A stretch of DNA of 48,407 bases from Bacteroidales bacterium (GTDB lineage Bacteria > Bacteroidota > Bacteroidia > Bacteroidales > VadinHA17). The translations under genes were made by a program, and so were the position numbers. The notes under the pieces were generated by a model. The model was not told the origin of the DNA and ran no database searches. It worked only from the letters and a program-made list of their open reading frames with translations. The stretch is from contig JARKQN010000025.1 of NCBI GenBank assembly GCA_029974835.1, positions 1-48,407 of the forward strand. The letters are read 5' to 3'. Each line of letters opens with the position of its first letter. Position 1 is the first letter of the stretch. Below, piece by piece: positions 35,594 to 45,143 of the stretch.

Positions 35594-38404
35594 CTATTTT
35601 CCCTGTTTTAACGATCCCGGGGCAATATCCTTCACGCACCTGAAGCCGACTGTTGCATTCCTGTCAAATCCCTGGGAAACGTGCAGCATGATCTGGGTAT
35701 TCCCGAGCGGCTGGGGCCCGCCCCTGATATACCACCAGCTTGAATCGGGATTATAATAACTCCCTCCCCTTATTATACTAAAGTAATAGTTTCCATTGCT
35801 GTACATGTCGTTGGTCATTTGCCAGACGTTACCCACAAGGTCCAAAACACCGAACGGACTGGCACCCTTGGGAAAAGCATCAACGGGTGTTGACCTGTTA
35901 AACGAATTGTTGCACCAGGTGCCACGGAACTCATTTCCCCAGGGCCATAATCTGCCGTCGGTGCCCTGCGCGGCAAGCTGCCATTCAGCCTCTGTGGGAA
36001 GCCGTTTCCCTGCCCAGGCAGCATAAGCCTTCATATCCTCAAGACTCAGGTAGACAACAGGGTATTTCTCCTGCCCTGCCTTGTAAAGGCCTCCTTCCCA
36101 GTGCTTCAGAAAGTTGGCAGTATCTGAAGGAACATAACCTGATGCCTGCAAAAACTCGTAATACTGAAGATTGGTAACAGGATACCTGTCAATAAGGAAA
36201 CTGTCAACCTCGACCGTAACGGGAACATTAACGGCAGGATAAGGTATAAAATCTTCAGAAGTGGTAAGTGTATATGTAATCTTTGCAGATGGCACAAGTA
36301 TCATGTCGGACGGAATTGAGGCTGCCTCCCGGGTTCTTGTGACTTTGCTGATGAGCCATGGCTTTCCAGCCTTAACTGTCAGGACATTTTCATCCTTCAG
36401 CAGATCGCCATCCATGCATTGCAGAACAATTTTGCCTTCAAAATTTCCTGCAAGTCTGAATATATTGAAAACCGTGTCTCTACTGAAACTTACATCGTAG
36501 TATTTTTTGTTTGAATATGAAGGATTGCCAATCCATATTCTGACCCTGGTTTTTACAGGCTTTGAAATTGACAGCGAGTCGCCTGTCAGAGCGGAAGACA
36601 TTATTTTGTCGAACAGTGCAATGCAATCCAGCGAGCCTTCAAGCCGTGTGTCCCTGTATTCAACCGGCCAGCCCTCTGCATTCACAGGAATTCTCAGTAT
36701 TCCATTTTCGGGCCGGACGTCATACTCCTCGTGATGCCAGAGCGAAACAATTCTTTTCCCCGGCCTTTCGGTCAACTCCAGGAGCTTTCCGCGGTATCCT
36801 TCAGGTCTCATATTAAGGATAGTATATAATTCCTTGCCGGGGGCGTTCCATCTGTTGACGTGAATATTTTCCGCCTTCACCGGCACCAATGGAAGCCAGT
36901 CGCGGTCGAGAAAGGCATCATTGTTCTGGCGGAGGATGAAAGTTGTTTTTGCCAGTAACTCCAGGTCATCACCGTAACCGTCTCCCCTTCCCCCCGGGCG
37001 GAAAAGATTAAGTTCGGTGCCGTATCCGTTAAAAAAGGCAATTGCTATTTCTCGATGATTGCGGTCCTCTCCCACATCGCATACCCTGAATATTGCGAAA
37101 TCGGGCTTTATCAGCTTATTAAGGTTAAGCTCGGGGCTTAAAAAGATGGCATTATGCACCCTGCCCGAAATAATACCGGGCATATCGCGGGTCACTGCCA
37201 TTCCCTCCGAAAACATTATAACCCCTTTTCTTACACTGTCGGCTGCTGCCTGCAGTTCGTAGCTTGAGCTGCCTCTTGTATCAAGTACGACGCCGTCGGC
37301 TTCCGTTTCCCTTATAAGTTCAGCCATACCTTTAAGGTGGTCTTCCCTGCGTGTACTGTTGTCCCACGGGTTATAGGCAATGAAGAATTTTGTATTATAA
37401 AGGCGCGACATCCTGGCAAATGCCCTTAACTGCTTTGTGCCGCCAGGCAGGTCGCGGTACATGTCCCACTGGTTTCGCTGGTCAAGTCCAAGCCTTGGCC
37501 AGGTTGGCCAGATTCCGAATACGTCAACATGACCGAAGAGCCTGTTCCATTCTGTAAGTTCGTCTGCATATCTGTATTTTCCCGTCAGCCGGTCATAGAA
37601 ATCCCTGTCCCATGCCATCTGCAGGACAATTATATAACTGCTTTTAATCCACTGAAGATCGGGTCGTTCATAAAGCGAATTGTCAAATGTTTCAAGGTCG
37701 TAGAGATATTTATCCCTGAACATCAGTTTTAGTCCGTTCTGCCATTCACCTGAATAGATATCGGCATACAGAGCGTATCTGACATTTGCCCCGGGAGGAA
37801 GCACGGTTTCATACCTTCTTTTCTGCCCTCCTTCTGTCTGCTGTCGTCTTGCCAGTGCACATACAGAGAGTTTACCTGCGGGGATTGAGGAATAACCAAG
37901 TTCCCATGCATTGTCGGGCAGGATAACCCTGAGAGGAGGCAAACCAGGTCTGAAAAGAAAGGCTCTGGCAAGATTCCACGGACCTGCACCCGTAATGTAA
38001 ACTGAGTTGTTACTGGTTCCGAAAGGAACAACATTCGAAAGAATAACCGTATCGTTGCCACGGTTTGTAAAAAGAATATCGGTTTTAAGGCTTCCGGAAA
38101 TTTTTGTGAAAGGCGAGACGAGTATTTCCATATTTCCTGCCATCCCGCTGAGGTTGCCGTTCCTTAACTCAGCATTCCTTAAACTGAGAGTTGAGAACCT
38201 GCTGCCGTTCACTTCGAAATCAAGCAGGGGTAAGGCGGACTGAAAATCGTATCCTGTGCTGTCGGAGAAGCCTGCCGAACTTATTGCAATCCCGTTTCCG
38301 GGATGGATGGTCAGACTTGTAAGTTTCTGCGCTTCAACATTATATGACAGCAAACACAATCCAAAGACTGCCAGTCCCGTTATTATTTTTACTTTATTAA
38401 TCAT
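35594..38404 (-). CDS. Secreted glycosidase-like protein fused to FGE/sulfatase-modifying-factor-like domain
   Basis: I choose the ATG at 38404 (936 residues) because it gives a compact signal peptide ('MINKVKIITGLAVFGLCLL...VEAQ'); ATGs at 38419 and 38443 are in frame. The N-terminal part has beta-sandwich segments. Next comes a TIM-barrel-like region with 'GHVDVFGIWPTWPRLGLDQR', 'KFFIAYNPWD' and 'ADGVVLDTRG', resembling glycoside-hydrolase-like families such as DUF6259. The last 210 residues are an FGE-sulfatase (formylglycine-generating-like) domain ('YPVTNLQYYEFLQASGY', 'RLPTEAEWQLAAQG', 'GVLDLVGNVWQMT', 'IIRGGSYYNP'). The copper-binding cysteines of true FGE are missing from that segment, so the domain is probably binding rather than catalytic. 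It likely acts on an extracellular polysaccharide. Confidence 0.8.
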   Translation of the reverse strand: MINKVKIITGLAVFGLCLLSYNVEAQKLTSLTIHPGNGIAISSAGFSDSTGYDFQSALPLLDFEVNGSRFSTLSLRNAELRNGNLSGMAGNMEILVSPFTKISGSLKTDILFTNRGNDTVILSNVVPFGTSNNSVYITGAGPWNLARAFLFRPGLPPLRVILPDNAWELGYSSIPAGKLSVCALARRQQTEGGQKRRYETVLPPGANVRYALYADIYSGEWQNGLKLMFRDKYLYDLETFDNSLYERPDLQWIKSSYIIVLQMAWDRDFYDRLTGKYRYADELTEWNRLFGHVDVFGIWPTWPRLGLDQRNQWDMYRDLPGGTKQLRAFARMSRLYNTKFFIAYNPWDNSTRREDHLKGMAELIRETEADGVVLDTRGSSSYELQAAADSVRKGVIMFSEGMAVTRDMPGIISGRVHNAIFLSPELNLNKLIKPDFAIFRVCDVGEDRNHREIAIAFFNGYGTELNLFRPGGRGDGYGDDLELLAKTTFILRQNNDAFLDRDWLPLVPVKAENIHVNRWNAPGKELYTILNMRPEGYRGKLLELTERPGKRIVSLWHHEEYDVRPENGILRIPVNAEGWPVEYRDTRLEGSLDCIALFDKIMSSALTGDSLSISKPVKTRVRIWIGNPSYSNKKYYDVSFSRDTVFNIFRLAGNFEGKIVLQCMDGDLLKDENVLTVKAGKPWLISKVTRTREAASIPSDMILVPSAKITYTLTTSEDFIPYPAVNVPVTVEVDSFLIDRYPVTNLQYYEFLQASGYVPSDTANFLKHWEGGLYKAGQEKYPVVYLSLEDMKAYAAWAGKRLPTEAEWQLAAQGTDGRLWPWGNEFRGTWCNNSFNRSTPVDAFPKGASPFGVLDLVGNVWQMTNDMYSNGNYYFSIIRGGSYYNPDSSWWYIRGGPQPLGNTQIMLHVSQGFDRNATVGFRCVKDIAPGSLKQGK

Positions 38405-38579
38405 GAAAGCCGTATTCATAACCTTGCATGGAAATTTAACCATAACAGAGTAACTAACTGAATGGAAAGTTCTCTGCAGGCTAAAATTAAGAACAAATCA
38501 GGTAACCTTTTAACAATTTCTTACGTTTAATAAAATAAATATTAATTTTAGGACAGAAACCACGAATAAGCCTTCTTAT

Positions 38580-38792
38580 ATGAGAGCTTTAAAAATCAGG
38601 GGTCTTTTAATAATAGCACTTACGCTTCTTTTGGTTGCGATATCCGGATGTGCTTCAACCAGGCAGAATCCATGGGCTGAAAAGAGGAAGAAGGCATCAC
38701 ATGTAAACACCACGCAGTTGGGCCGGAACAGGTATTATTTTTCCGTGAATTACCAGAAGAGGCTTCAGAAGAGTGTAAAGAAAAAGAGATAA
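38580..38792 (+). CDS. Small basic lipoprotein
   Basis: Seventy residues with a lipoprotein signal peptide ending 'LLLVAISGC', leaving about 47 mature residues with many Lys and Arg ('AEKRKKASHV', 'YQKRLQKSVKKKR'). The charge suggests binding to LPS, peptidoglycan or nucleic acid at the envelope. I do not assign a function; short basic lipoproteins of this kind recur in Bacteroidota by my recollection. It converges on the PhnP-like gene with 7 nt between the stops. The clear lipobox supports it as a real gene despite its size. Confidence 0.75.
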   Translation: MRALKIRGLLIIALTLLLVAISGCASTRQNPWAEKRKKASHVNTTQLGRNRYYFSVNYQKRLQKSVKKKR

Positions 38793-38799
38793 CGGGAAG

Positions 38800-39567
38800 T
38801 TACTCTTCCAGATTTAATGTCATCGTGTCATAGGCCAGCTCTATCCCGTGCGGCAGTTCCTTTGAAATTTCGGCATACAGACCCATCTGATGACTTATGT
38901 GAGTAAGGAATGCCTGCCTTGGCGACACCTCTTTAATTAAATTAATCGATTCAAAAAGACTGAAATGAGAGATATGCTTTTCTTTTCTGAGGGCATTTAT
39001 CACGAGCCACTTGACACCAAATAGTTTCTCCTTTGTTTCATCCGGAACCAGATTTGCGTCGGTTATATATGCAAAATTGCCGATTCTGAAACCCAGCACC
39101 GGAAGCTTAAGGTGGAAAACCCTTAAAGGAATAATTTCGACCTCTTTAATTCTGAATGGCTCAAGAGAGACAGGATTTAGCCTCATTTCGGGCACTCCCG
39201 GGTATTTCTGTTCACGGAAGACATAAGAATATTCTCTCTTCACCTCTTCGAGAACCCTGTTTTCGGCATAGATGTCTATAGCATCGCTTGTTTTGTAATT
39301 AAAGGCCCTGACGTCATCCATGCCGCTTATATGGTCCCTGTGTTCGTGTGTTAGAACTATCGCATCGACACGCATGACATTCTCCCTGAGCATCTGCTGT
39401 CTGAAATCGGGTCCGGCATCGAAAATTATAACAGTATTGCCGGTTTCGATCATAAGAGATGTTCTGAGTCTGTTATCGCGAGGATCGGTTGATCTGCATA
39501 CTTTGCAGCCGCAGGCAATAACAGGCACACCCTGAGATGTTCCCGTGCCCAGAAAAGTGACTTTCAA
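38800..39567 (-). CDS. MBL-fold hydrolase, PhnP-like
   Basis: A 255-residue metallo-beta-lactamase-fold protein with the metal site 'LTHEHRDHISGMDD' (His74, His76, Asp78, His79), 'TDANLV' and 'FLTHISHQMG', and an N-terminal Cys cluster (Cys19, Cys21, Cys24) found in PhnP-type phosphodiesterases. PhnP hydrolyses cyclic ribose phosphates from phosphonate breakdown, but no phn genes are near; other cyclic phosphodiesters are possible. Cytosolic. The start is divergent from the RsmI-like gene. Confidence 0.85.
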   Translation of the reverse strand: MKVTFLGTGTSQGVPVIACGCKVCRSTDPRDNRLRTSLMIETGNTVIIFDAGPDFRQQMLRENVMRVDAIVLTHEHRDHISGMDDVRAFNYKTSDAIDIYAENRVLEEVKREYSYVFREQKYPGVPEMRLNPVSLEPFRIKEVEIIPLRVFHLKLPVLGFRIGNFAYITDANLVPDETKEKLFGVKWLVINALRKEKHISHFSLFESINLIKEVSPRQAFLTHISHQMGLYAEISKELPHGIELAYDTMTLNLEE

Positions 39568-39669
39568 TTTTCTTCAATCTGGTGAACAAACCTATATTAA
39601 AAATACGTATCTGGCAAATCAGAAAGTAAATAATTTCAGGCATAATTTTTTTCTTTATACCTTTAAAAG

Positions 39670-40380
39670 GTGAAAGGGAAATTATATCTGATACCTCTTC
39701 CGGTAGGCGGAGCCGATTACAGGGATGTGATTCCTGAGAATGTTTTAGGAAAAACTCTCGGACTTAGGCATTTTCTTGCTGAAGATATCAGGAGTGCCCG
39801 CAGGTATCTTCGTTCGTTAAGCAGGGATTTTCCGATTGACAGCAGCCGTTTTTATAAGATATCCGACGACGATGACGATAAAATGCTGGCCGGATATCTC
39901 CAGCCCGCAATGGAAGGTTACGATACCGGACTTATGAGTGAGGCCGGCATGCCATGCATACTTGACCCCGGGGAGAAGATTGTCCTTAAAGCACACTCGC
40001 TGGGTATTAAGGTTGTACCGCTCACCGGACCGTCATCCGTAATACTGGCGCTTGCGGCATCGGGCCTTAACGGTGAGAATTTCAGGGTGCACGGATATCT
40101 GCCTGTTCAGGCACCAGACCTTAAAAAGAAGATTACCGAGATTGAAAACCGTTCATTGTCCGGTGAAGCCCAGGTATTCATTGAAACGCCGTTCAGGAAC
40201 CAGAGATTATCGGGATTTCTGCTTGATACCTGCCGACCCTCCACCCTCCTTTGCATTGCCTCTGATATAACGATGGAATCGGAGGAAATCACCACCAGAA
40301 CAATAAGGGAATGGAAGAAGAACCCGCCGGAAATAAACAAGAGGCAGGTAATTTACATTTTACAGGCAAAGCGGGAATAA
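39670..40380 (+). CDS. RsmI-like SAM-dependent methyltransferase (tetrapyrrole methylase fold)
   Basis: A 236-residue protein of the tetrapyrrole-methylase fold, resembling 16S rRNA C1402 2'-O-methyltransferase RsmI: 'YLIPLPVG', 'GLMSEAGMPCILDPGEK', 'GIKVVPLTGPSSVILALAAS' and 'ENFRVHGYLP'. The start is a GTG at 39670, chosen because no nearby ATG is in frame and the downstream sequence fits the family. It is shorter than E. coli RsmI (about 286) and lacks part of the C-terminal extension; Bacteroidota often have such short paralogues, so the target may differ. Confidence 0.85.
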   Translation: MKGKLYLIPLPVGGADYRDVIPENVLGKTLGLRHFLAEDIRSARRYLRSLSRDFPIDSSRFYKISDDDDDKMLAGYLQPAMEGYDTGLMSEAGMPCILDPGEKIVLKAHSLGIKVVPLTGPSSVILALAASGLNGENFRVHGYLPVQAPDLKKKITEIENRSLSGEAQVFIETPFRNQRLSGFLLDTCRPSTLLCIASDITMESEEITTRTIREWKKNPPEINKRQVIYILQAKRE

Positions 40381-40411
40381 CCTTCAAATAAAGCAACCAA
40401 ACCATCATATT

Positions 40412-43400
40412 ATGTTCAGAAAACTGTTATTAACGGGCCTATCAATTGTTATTCTGCTTCCGGTTACGGCACAGAAGGTTGACATGAATCTTTTTCACGG
40501 TATCAAACCACGCAACATCGGTCCCGCAGGTATGAGCGGGAGAGTAACAGCCATAACAACCGATCCCTTCAATTATGATATTTTATACATCGGAACTGCA
40601 TCGGGAGGACTATGGAAAAGCACCAATGCGGGCACGACTTTCACACCGGTATTTGACAATGAGGATGTTGCCTCTATAGGAGCTATTGCGGTTGATCCTC
40701 TCAGACCCGATATTGTATGGGCCGGAACCGGGGAAGGCAATCCCAGGAACAGTGTAACCGGCGGTTACGGTATTTACAAAAGCCTTGACGGCGGAAGGAC
40801 ATGGAAACTGATGGGTTTAAAGGAAACGAGGCATATACACAGGATTATAATAAATCCCAATAACAGCGACATTGTTTATGTGGGAGCCATTGGCTCGCCA
40901 TGGGGCCCTGGTACTGAGAGAGGCCTGTTCAGGACCACTGACGGAGGGCAGACATGGGAAAAGATTTTGTACACATGCGAAACATGCGGCGTATCCGACC
41001 TGGTAATGGACCCGTCAAACCCTGACAAGCTGCTGGCCGGAATGTGGAATCATCAGAGATGGCCGTGGTTCTTTAACTCCGGCGGTCCCGGATCGGGTAT
41101 TTATATGACACTTGACGGGGGAAGGAATTTTACCAGACTCGGCGGGGGCCTTCCGGAAGAGACAGGCCGGACAGGCATAGCATTTGCCCGCAGCAGACCA
41201 GGTTACATTTATGCATACGTTGAATCGAAGCCGAGCGCTATCTACCGATCAACAGACGGAGGCTTTACATGGGAAAAAAGAGCTGAAAGGGGGATCGGTA
41301 CAAGACCTTTTTATTATGCCGAGATTTATGTCGATCCGAAAAATGAAAATCGTCTTTATACCCTTTTCTCGGGCATTAACATGAGTGAGGACGGTGGTCT
41401 TACTTTTCCCGTCTCCATCGCCACAAATGTCCACCTCGACCATCATGCCTGGTGGATCAATCCGCTGAATCCATCTCATATGATCGACGGTAATGACGGC
41501 GGAATGGCTATTACATACGACATGGGAAAAAACTGGAGACACATCACCAACCTTCCCGTCGGTCAGTTCTATCATGTAAACGTTGATATGGAGAAGCCGT
41601 ACAGGGTGTACGGAGGTCTTCAGGATAACGGATCATGGGTTGGTCCGGCATACGCCTGGTACTCCGGAGGTCTGATAAATGAATTCTGGGATTTCCTGAT
41701 AGGCGGTGACGGATTTGACGCCATGCCGGTGCCCGGGGACCCCAGGTATTGTTATGCCCAGTCGCAGGGAGGTGCCCTGAGACGAATAGATATTCTTACC
41801 GGCAGTACTAAAAACATACGGCCCGCCGCCGACCAGGGGGAAAGACTCAGATTTAACTGGAACGCCGCCCTTGCACAGGACCCTTTCGACAACAATACAA
41901 TTTATTTCGGCAGCCAGTTCATACACCGGAGTACCGACAGAGGCGACACATGGGAAAAGATTTCACCTGATCTGACAACCAACGACCCGGAAAAACAGAA
42001 CCAGTCGAGAAGCGGCGGACTTACCCCGGATGTTACGGGAGCCGAAAACCATTGCACAATTATCACCATTTCCCCGAGCAAAATATCAAAGGGATTGATA
42101 TGGGCCGGAACAGATGACGGTAATGTCCAGTACACAAGTGACGGTGGAAAAACATGGACAAATGTTACCGACAATATCAAGGGTGCTCCAAAGAAAGCAT
42201 GGATACCGCAGATAACTGCCTCGGAGCATAATCCGGCTGAAGCATTTGTCGTACTTAACAACTACAGAACGGGGGATTATTCTGCATACCTGTACCACAC
42301 TGCAAACTACGGCAAAACATGGCAGAGAATTATAGACGATAACGATGTATGGGGATATGTAATCTGTTTTGTTCAGGATCCACAGGAACAAAGATTAATG
42401 TTTGCAGGCACAGAATACGGCCTTTACGTGAGTTTTGACAGGGGTGAAAACTGGAACAGGTGGAAAACGGGATATCCGACCGTTTCCACGTATGATATGG
42501 TGATCCACCCCAGGGAGAATGATCTTGTCATCGGCACATTCGGCAGATCGGTTTGGATTATAGACGACATATTACCACTTAGGGAACTGGCAAAAAGCAA
42601 CGGAAAAATCTTAAGTCAGCCTGTGATTGCATTTGATTCCCCCCCTGCCGTTATGGCATCAACTAAAAACCTTCCTGGTTATTACTACCAGGGAGATGCC
42701 AAGTATTTCGGAGAAAACCGCCAGGTGGCTTCCATGCTGACCTATTATCTTGGCGATGACCCCGGAGAGAAAATTAAAATAGAAATCTCAGATGAAAACG
42801 GTTCTGTTATCCGCAACATTGAATCTGAAGGCAAAAAAGGATTTAACAGGGTTTACTGGAGGTTTGATATAAATCCGTTGCCAACTGCAGGTTCATTGCC
42901 CAGGGCAAACCAGGCATCTGCCGGGACAGATCAGAGGCTTCAAAGGTTCTCAGGTGTCACGGTTATTCCCGGCGAATACAGGGTAAAAATATCATGCCGT
43001 AATTACTTTTCCGTCTCGAAGGCTTTTGCGGAGAGTGATCCCAGGATACAGGCCCCGGATGTCAGGGCCATGCGGCAAAACCGCAAAAGAGGTTACGAAA
43101 TTACCGAAAAGATAGTAAAGCTTAATGCTGATTATCAGCGATTTTCAGAGTGCGGGCAGCTTATTGCGAAGAGTGATGAAATGATTGCTAAAAATTATGC
43201 CTTCGCAAAGGAAATAAGAGGCTTTCATGATGTTTTCAAAAAGAAGTATCAGGAAGCTGAGCGGAAATTAACAAACCGCGATGATGGTCTTTTAATGAAA
43301 ATAAACCGGTACAGGATTTTGTTTACATCGGAGAGTGCATTAACTGATATCCAGGAAAAGTCGGTAGACGAAGTATTTACATCCATTGACCAGGCCGTTA

Positions 43401-43492
43401 AGCTTATCAATGATTTTTTAAATTCTGATCTGCCCGAATATCAGAAGCAGATGGCCGGCAGAATGGTTCCTGCCGAGGTTTTCCTGAAATAA
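40412..43492 (+). CDS. Secreted sortilin/BNR-type beta-propeller protein
   Basis: A 1,026-residue secreted protein with signal peptide ('LLLTGLSIVILLPVTAQ'). The first 750 residues contain repeated propeller blades of the VPS10/BNR (Asp-box) type: 'GLWKSTNAGTTF', 'IYKSLDGGRTWKL', 'LFRTTDGGQTWEK', 'IYRSTDGGFTWEK', 'IHRSTDRGDTWEK', 'VQYTSDGGKTWTN'. The C-terminal 250 residues include an Ig-like part ('IEISDENGSVIRNIES') and helices. Such proteins are often called glycosyl hydrolase-like, but no catalytic pair is identifiable. It probably binds or processes an extracellular substrate. It has no T9SS sorting domain. Ends 7 nt from the stop of the convergent FKBP gene. Confidence 0.88.
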   Translation: MFRKLLLTGLSIVILLPVTAQKVDMNLFHGIKPRNIGPAGMSGRVTAITTDPFNYDILYIGTASGGLWKSTNAGTTFTPVFDNEDVASIGAIAVDPLRPDIVWAGTGEGNPRNSVTGGYGIYKSLDGGRTWKLMGLKETRHIHRIIINPNNSDIVYVGAIGSPWGPGTERGLFRTTDGGQTWEKILYTCETCGVSDLVMDPSNPDKLLAGMWNHQRWPWFFNSGGPGSGIYMTLDGGRNFTRLGGGLPEETGRTGIAFARSRPGYIYAYVESKPSAIYRSTDGGFTWEKRAERGIGTRPFYYAEIYVDPKNENRLYTLFSGINMSEDGGLTFPVSIATNVHLDHHAWWINPLNPSHMIDGNDGGMAITYDMGKNWRHITNLPVGQFYHVNVDMEKPYRVYGGLQDNGSWVGPAYAWYSGGLINEFWDFLIGGDGFDAMPVPGDPRYCYAQSQGGALRRIDILTGSTKNIRPAADQGERLRFNWNAALAQDPFDNNTIYFGSQFIHRSTDRGDTWEKISPDLTTNDPEKQNQSRSGGLTPDVTGAENHCTIITISPSKISKGLIWAGTDDGNVQYTSDGGKTWTNVTDNIKGAPKKAWIPQITASEHNPAEAFVVLNNYRTGDYSAYLYHTANYGKTWQRIIDDNDVWGYVICFVQDPQEQRLMFAGTEYGLYVSFDRGENWNRWKTGYPTVSTYDMVIHPRENDLVIGTFGRSVWIIDDILPLRELAKSNGKILSQPVIAFDSPPAVMASTKNLPGYYYQGDAKYFGENRQVASMLTYYLGDDPGEKIKIEISDENGSVIRNIESEGKKGFNRVYWRFDINPLPTAGSLPRANQASAGTDQRLQRFSGVTVIPGEYRVKISCRNYFSVSKAFAESDPRIQAPDVRAMRQNRKRGYEITEKIVKLNADYQRFSECGQLIAKSDEMIAKNYAFAKEIRGFHDVFKKKYQEAERKLTNRDDGLLMKINRYRILFTSESALTDIQEKSVDEVFTSIDQAVKLINDFLNSDLPEYQKQMAGRMVPAEVFLK

Positions 43493-43499
43493 CAGAATA

Positions 43500-43991
43500 T
43501 CAGTTTTTCTTCACCGACATCAGGGTTATCTCCCATAAAAGGGGAGTATAGCCCGGAACCACGCCGGGGTAGCCGTTATGTCCGTATGCAAGGCTTGAAG
43601 GTGTCAGAAGAAGAGCTTTACCGCCCTGTTTCATATATCGTAATCCTTCGTCTAAACCGGCAATGATTTTTCCTGAACCAATCACATACTTCCACGGAAT
43701 ACTGTCGGTGACATTGGTATCAAAAACAACTTTATCGAGGAACATACCTTTATAGAAGAACGTCACCGAATCGCCGTTAACAGGTAAATCGCCGGTTCCA
43801 CCGCTGAGCTCCGTAAAATACAAGCCACTCGGCTTTAAAACAAAAGTTGTATCATGGAGCGATTTCAGAAAATCATTTATCTGGCTCTCCTCCTGTTCCT
43901 TCCAGGTTCCAATCTCTCCGCATCCGCTTAAAAGCAGAACGAACGATACATATAAGACCAATATGATTCCGGTTTTCCCCCGAGCGGCCAT
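43500..43991 (-). CDS. FKBP-type peptidyl-prolyl isomerase lipoprotein (1 of 3)
   Basis: A 163-residue lipoprotein (lipobox 'LLSGCGE') with a short 'ESQINDFLKSLHDTTFVLKPSGLYF' linker interrupted by coil, then the FKBP domain with 'VVFDTN' (active-site Phe-Asp), 'IAGLDEGLRYMKQGGKALLL' and 'LAYGHNGYPG'. It should catalyse cis-trans isomerisation of prolyl bonds in the periplasm or at the outer membrane, aiding folding of exported proteins. It is 14 nt downstream of a close paralogue and ends at the convergent propeller gene. Some catalytic aromatic positions are conserved, so it is likely active. Confidence 0.92.
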   Translation of the reverse strand: MAARGKTGIILVLYVSFVLLLSGCGEIGTWKEQEESQINDFLKSLHDTTFVLKPSGLYFTELSGGTGDLPVNGDSVTFFYKGMFLDKVVFDTNVTDSIPWKYVIGSGKIIAGLDEGLRYMKQGGKALLLTPSSLAYGHNGYPGVVPGYTPLLWEITLMSVKKN

Positions 43992-44005
43992 ATTAAAAGT
44001 GTATT

Positions 44006-44518
44006 TTATTTTTCAGGTCCGGGTTTGATTGATGCGATTTCAATATCCCATACCAGAGGGGTGTAACCGGGGAGTATCTGCCTGTAATATCCATACTGAT
44101 CATATCCGTACAGACCGGCTGATCCGTAAGCCAGATTGGATGGTGTAATAAACTTGGCAACACCTCCGTTTTTCATATACCTTATTCCTTCATCGAGTCC
44201 GGTTATAATCAAACCTGAGCCGACAACAAAAGAAAAGGGTGAATCAAGTCCCCTGTTTGTATCAAATATTCCGCCCGAAAGCAATTTAGCCGTGTACCAG
44301 AAGGCCACTGTATCTCCGTCCGCCGGCGATTCGCCCGTCCCTTCGGTGATTGAAAGAAAATAGAGTCCGCTGGGTTTTTTCACGTAAACAGTATCTCCGA
44401 TGGAGCTGAGATAGTTCTGGATAATCTGTGTCTCTTCCCTTTCGTATTTTCCGGAAAGGTCGCACGAACTAATGCTTACTGCGATTAATGCAGAAATAAT
44501 AAGAATCGTTTTCTTCAT
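44006..44518 (-). CDS. FKBP-type peptidyl-prolyl isomerase lipoprotein (2 of 3)
   Basis: A 170-residue lipoprotein (lipobox 'SISSC') and close paralogue of the gene downstream: both share the pattern 'E.EE.QI...L.S..DT..V.KPSGLYF'. The FKBP domain has 'GGIFDTNRGLDSPFSFVVGSG', 'GLDEGIRYMKNGGVAKFITP' and 'LAYGSAG'. It lies 14 nt upstream of copy 1 and 64 nt downstream of copy 3. Tandem arrangement points to recent duplication. Confidence 0.92.
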   Translation of the reverse strand: MKKTILIISALIAVSISSCDLSGKYEREETQIIQNYLSSIGDTVYVKKPSGLYFLSITEGTGESPADGDTVAFWYTAKLLSGGIFDTNRGLDSPFSFVVGSGLIITGLDEGIRYMKNGGVAKFITPSNLAYGSAGLYGYDQYGYYRQILPGYTPLVWDIEIASIKPGPEK

Positions 44519-44582
44519 TTTAATTTTTATAGAGTTATTCCGGATCTGCCGGTCTGCAAATATACCACAAAAATTATGCCCG

Positions 44583-45143
44583 TTATTTCAATACATTTAT
44601 ATTATATACCACCACCGCCCTCGGCGGGATCTTATTATCATCGCCGTGAAGTCCCCATGCAAGGAAGGGAGGAAGGATAAAGAGCGCCTTACCTCCCGGC
44701 TTAAGCATCCTTAATCCTTCATTAAGTCCGGGTTCAATAGCGGTAGTTCCCAGGATTATGCTTTTCGGTCCGAGCGACTCAGAGGTGTAGCAAAGCGTAC
44801 CATCGAGCAGAGTGCATTCGTAATCGAAAGTGATTTTGTCCTTATCCTTAAAGAATTCACCTGTTCCCTGCTCTGAAATCATATACCATAGTCCGGAAGG
44901 AGTTTCCTTCATTTGCAGGTTTTTCCTGTTTATATAACCTATTATTCTTTCCCTGTCTTTTTCAACGAGGTAAGAGTTTACAGATATCAGTTCGTTTTTG
45001 CCGGGTGACCTTGAAGGTGAAGTATTATCTGTTCGCCTGCCGCATGAAGGTGCAAGAAGTGCAAAGATCAAAACTATTATTAAACGTGCCTCAGAGGCCG
45101 GCAGGTTATTCTTCACAAACACGGAAATTTTTAAGAGATTCAA
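44583..45143 (-). CDS. FKBP-type isomerase lipoprotein (3 of 3), GldI-like
   Basis: A 186-residue lipoprotein ('VLIFALLAPSC' lipobox) whose FKBP domain is the most diverged: the 'FDTN/FDSS' site is 'CYTSE', so the active-site Asp is lost, while 'GLNEGLRMLKPGGKALFILPP', 'LAWG' and 'IPPRAVVVYNI' remain. Position next to nrnA and ndk matches the gliding-motility gldI neighbourhood of Flavobacteriia as I recall it; GldI is an FKBP lipoprotein. The ATG 45143 start overlaps the nrnA stop by 38 nt; in-frame GTGs at 45122 and 45116 would shorten the overlap. Confidence 0.85.
   Translation of the reverse strand: MNLLKISVFVKNNLPASEARLIIVLIFALLAPSCGRRTDNTSPSRSPGKNELISVNSYLVEKDRERIIGYINRKNLQMKETPSGLWYMISEQGTGEFFKDKDKITFDYECTLLDGTLCYTSESLGPKSIILGTTAIEPGLNEGLRMLKPGGKALFILPPFLAWGLHGDDNKIPPRAVVVYNINVLK

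Noticed and set aside
38800-39567. Phosphonate-degradation role for the PhnP-like hydrolase
   Set aside because: No other phn genes are present, and the fold is shared with many cyclic-phosphodiester hydrolases, so only the family is named.
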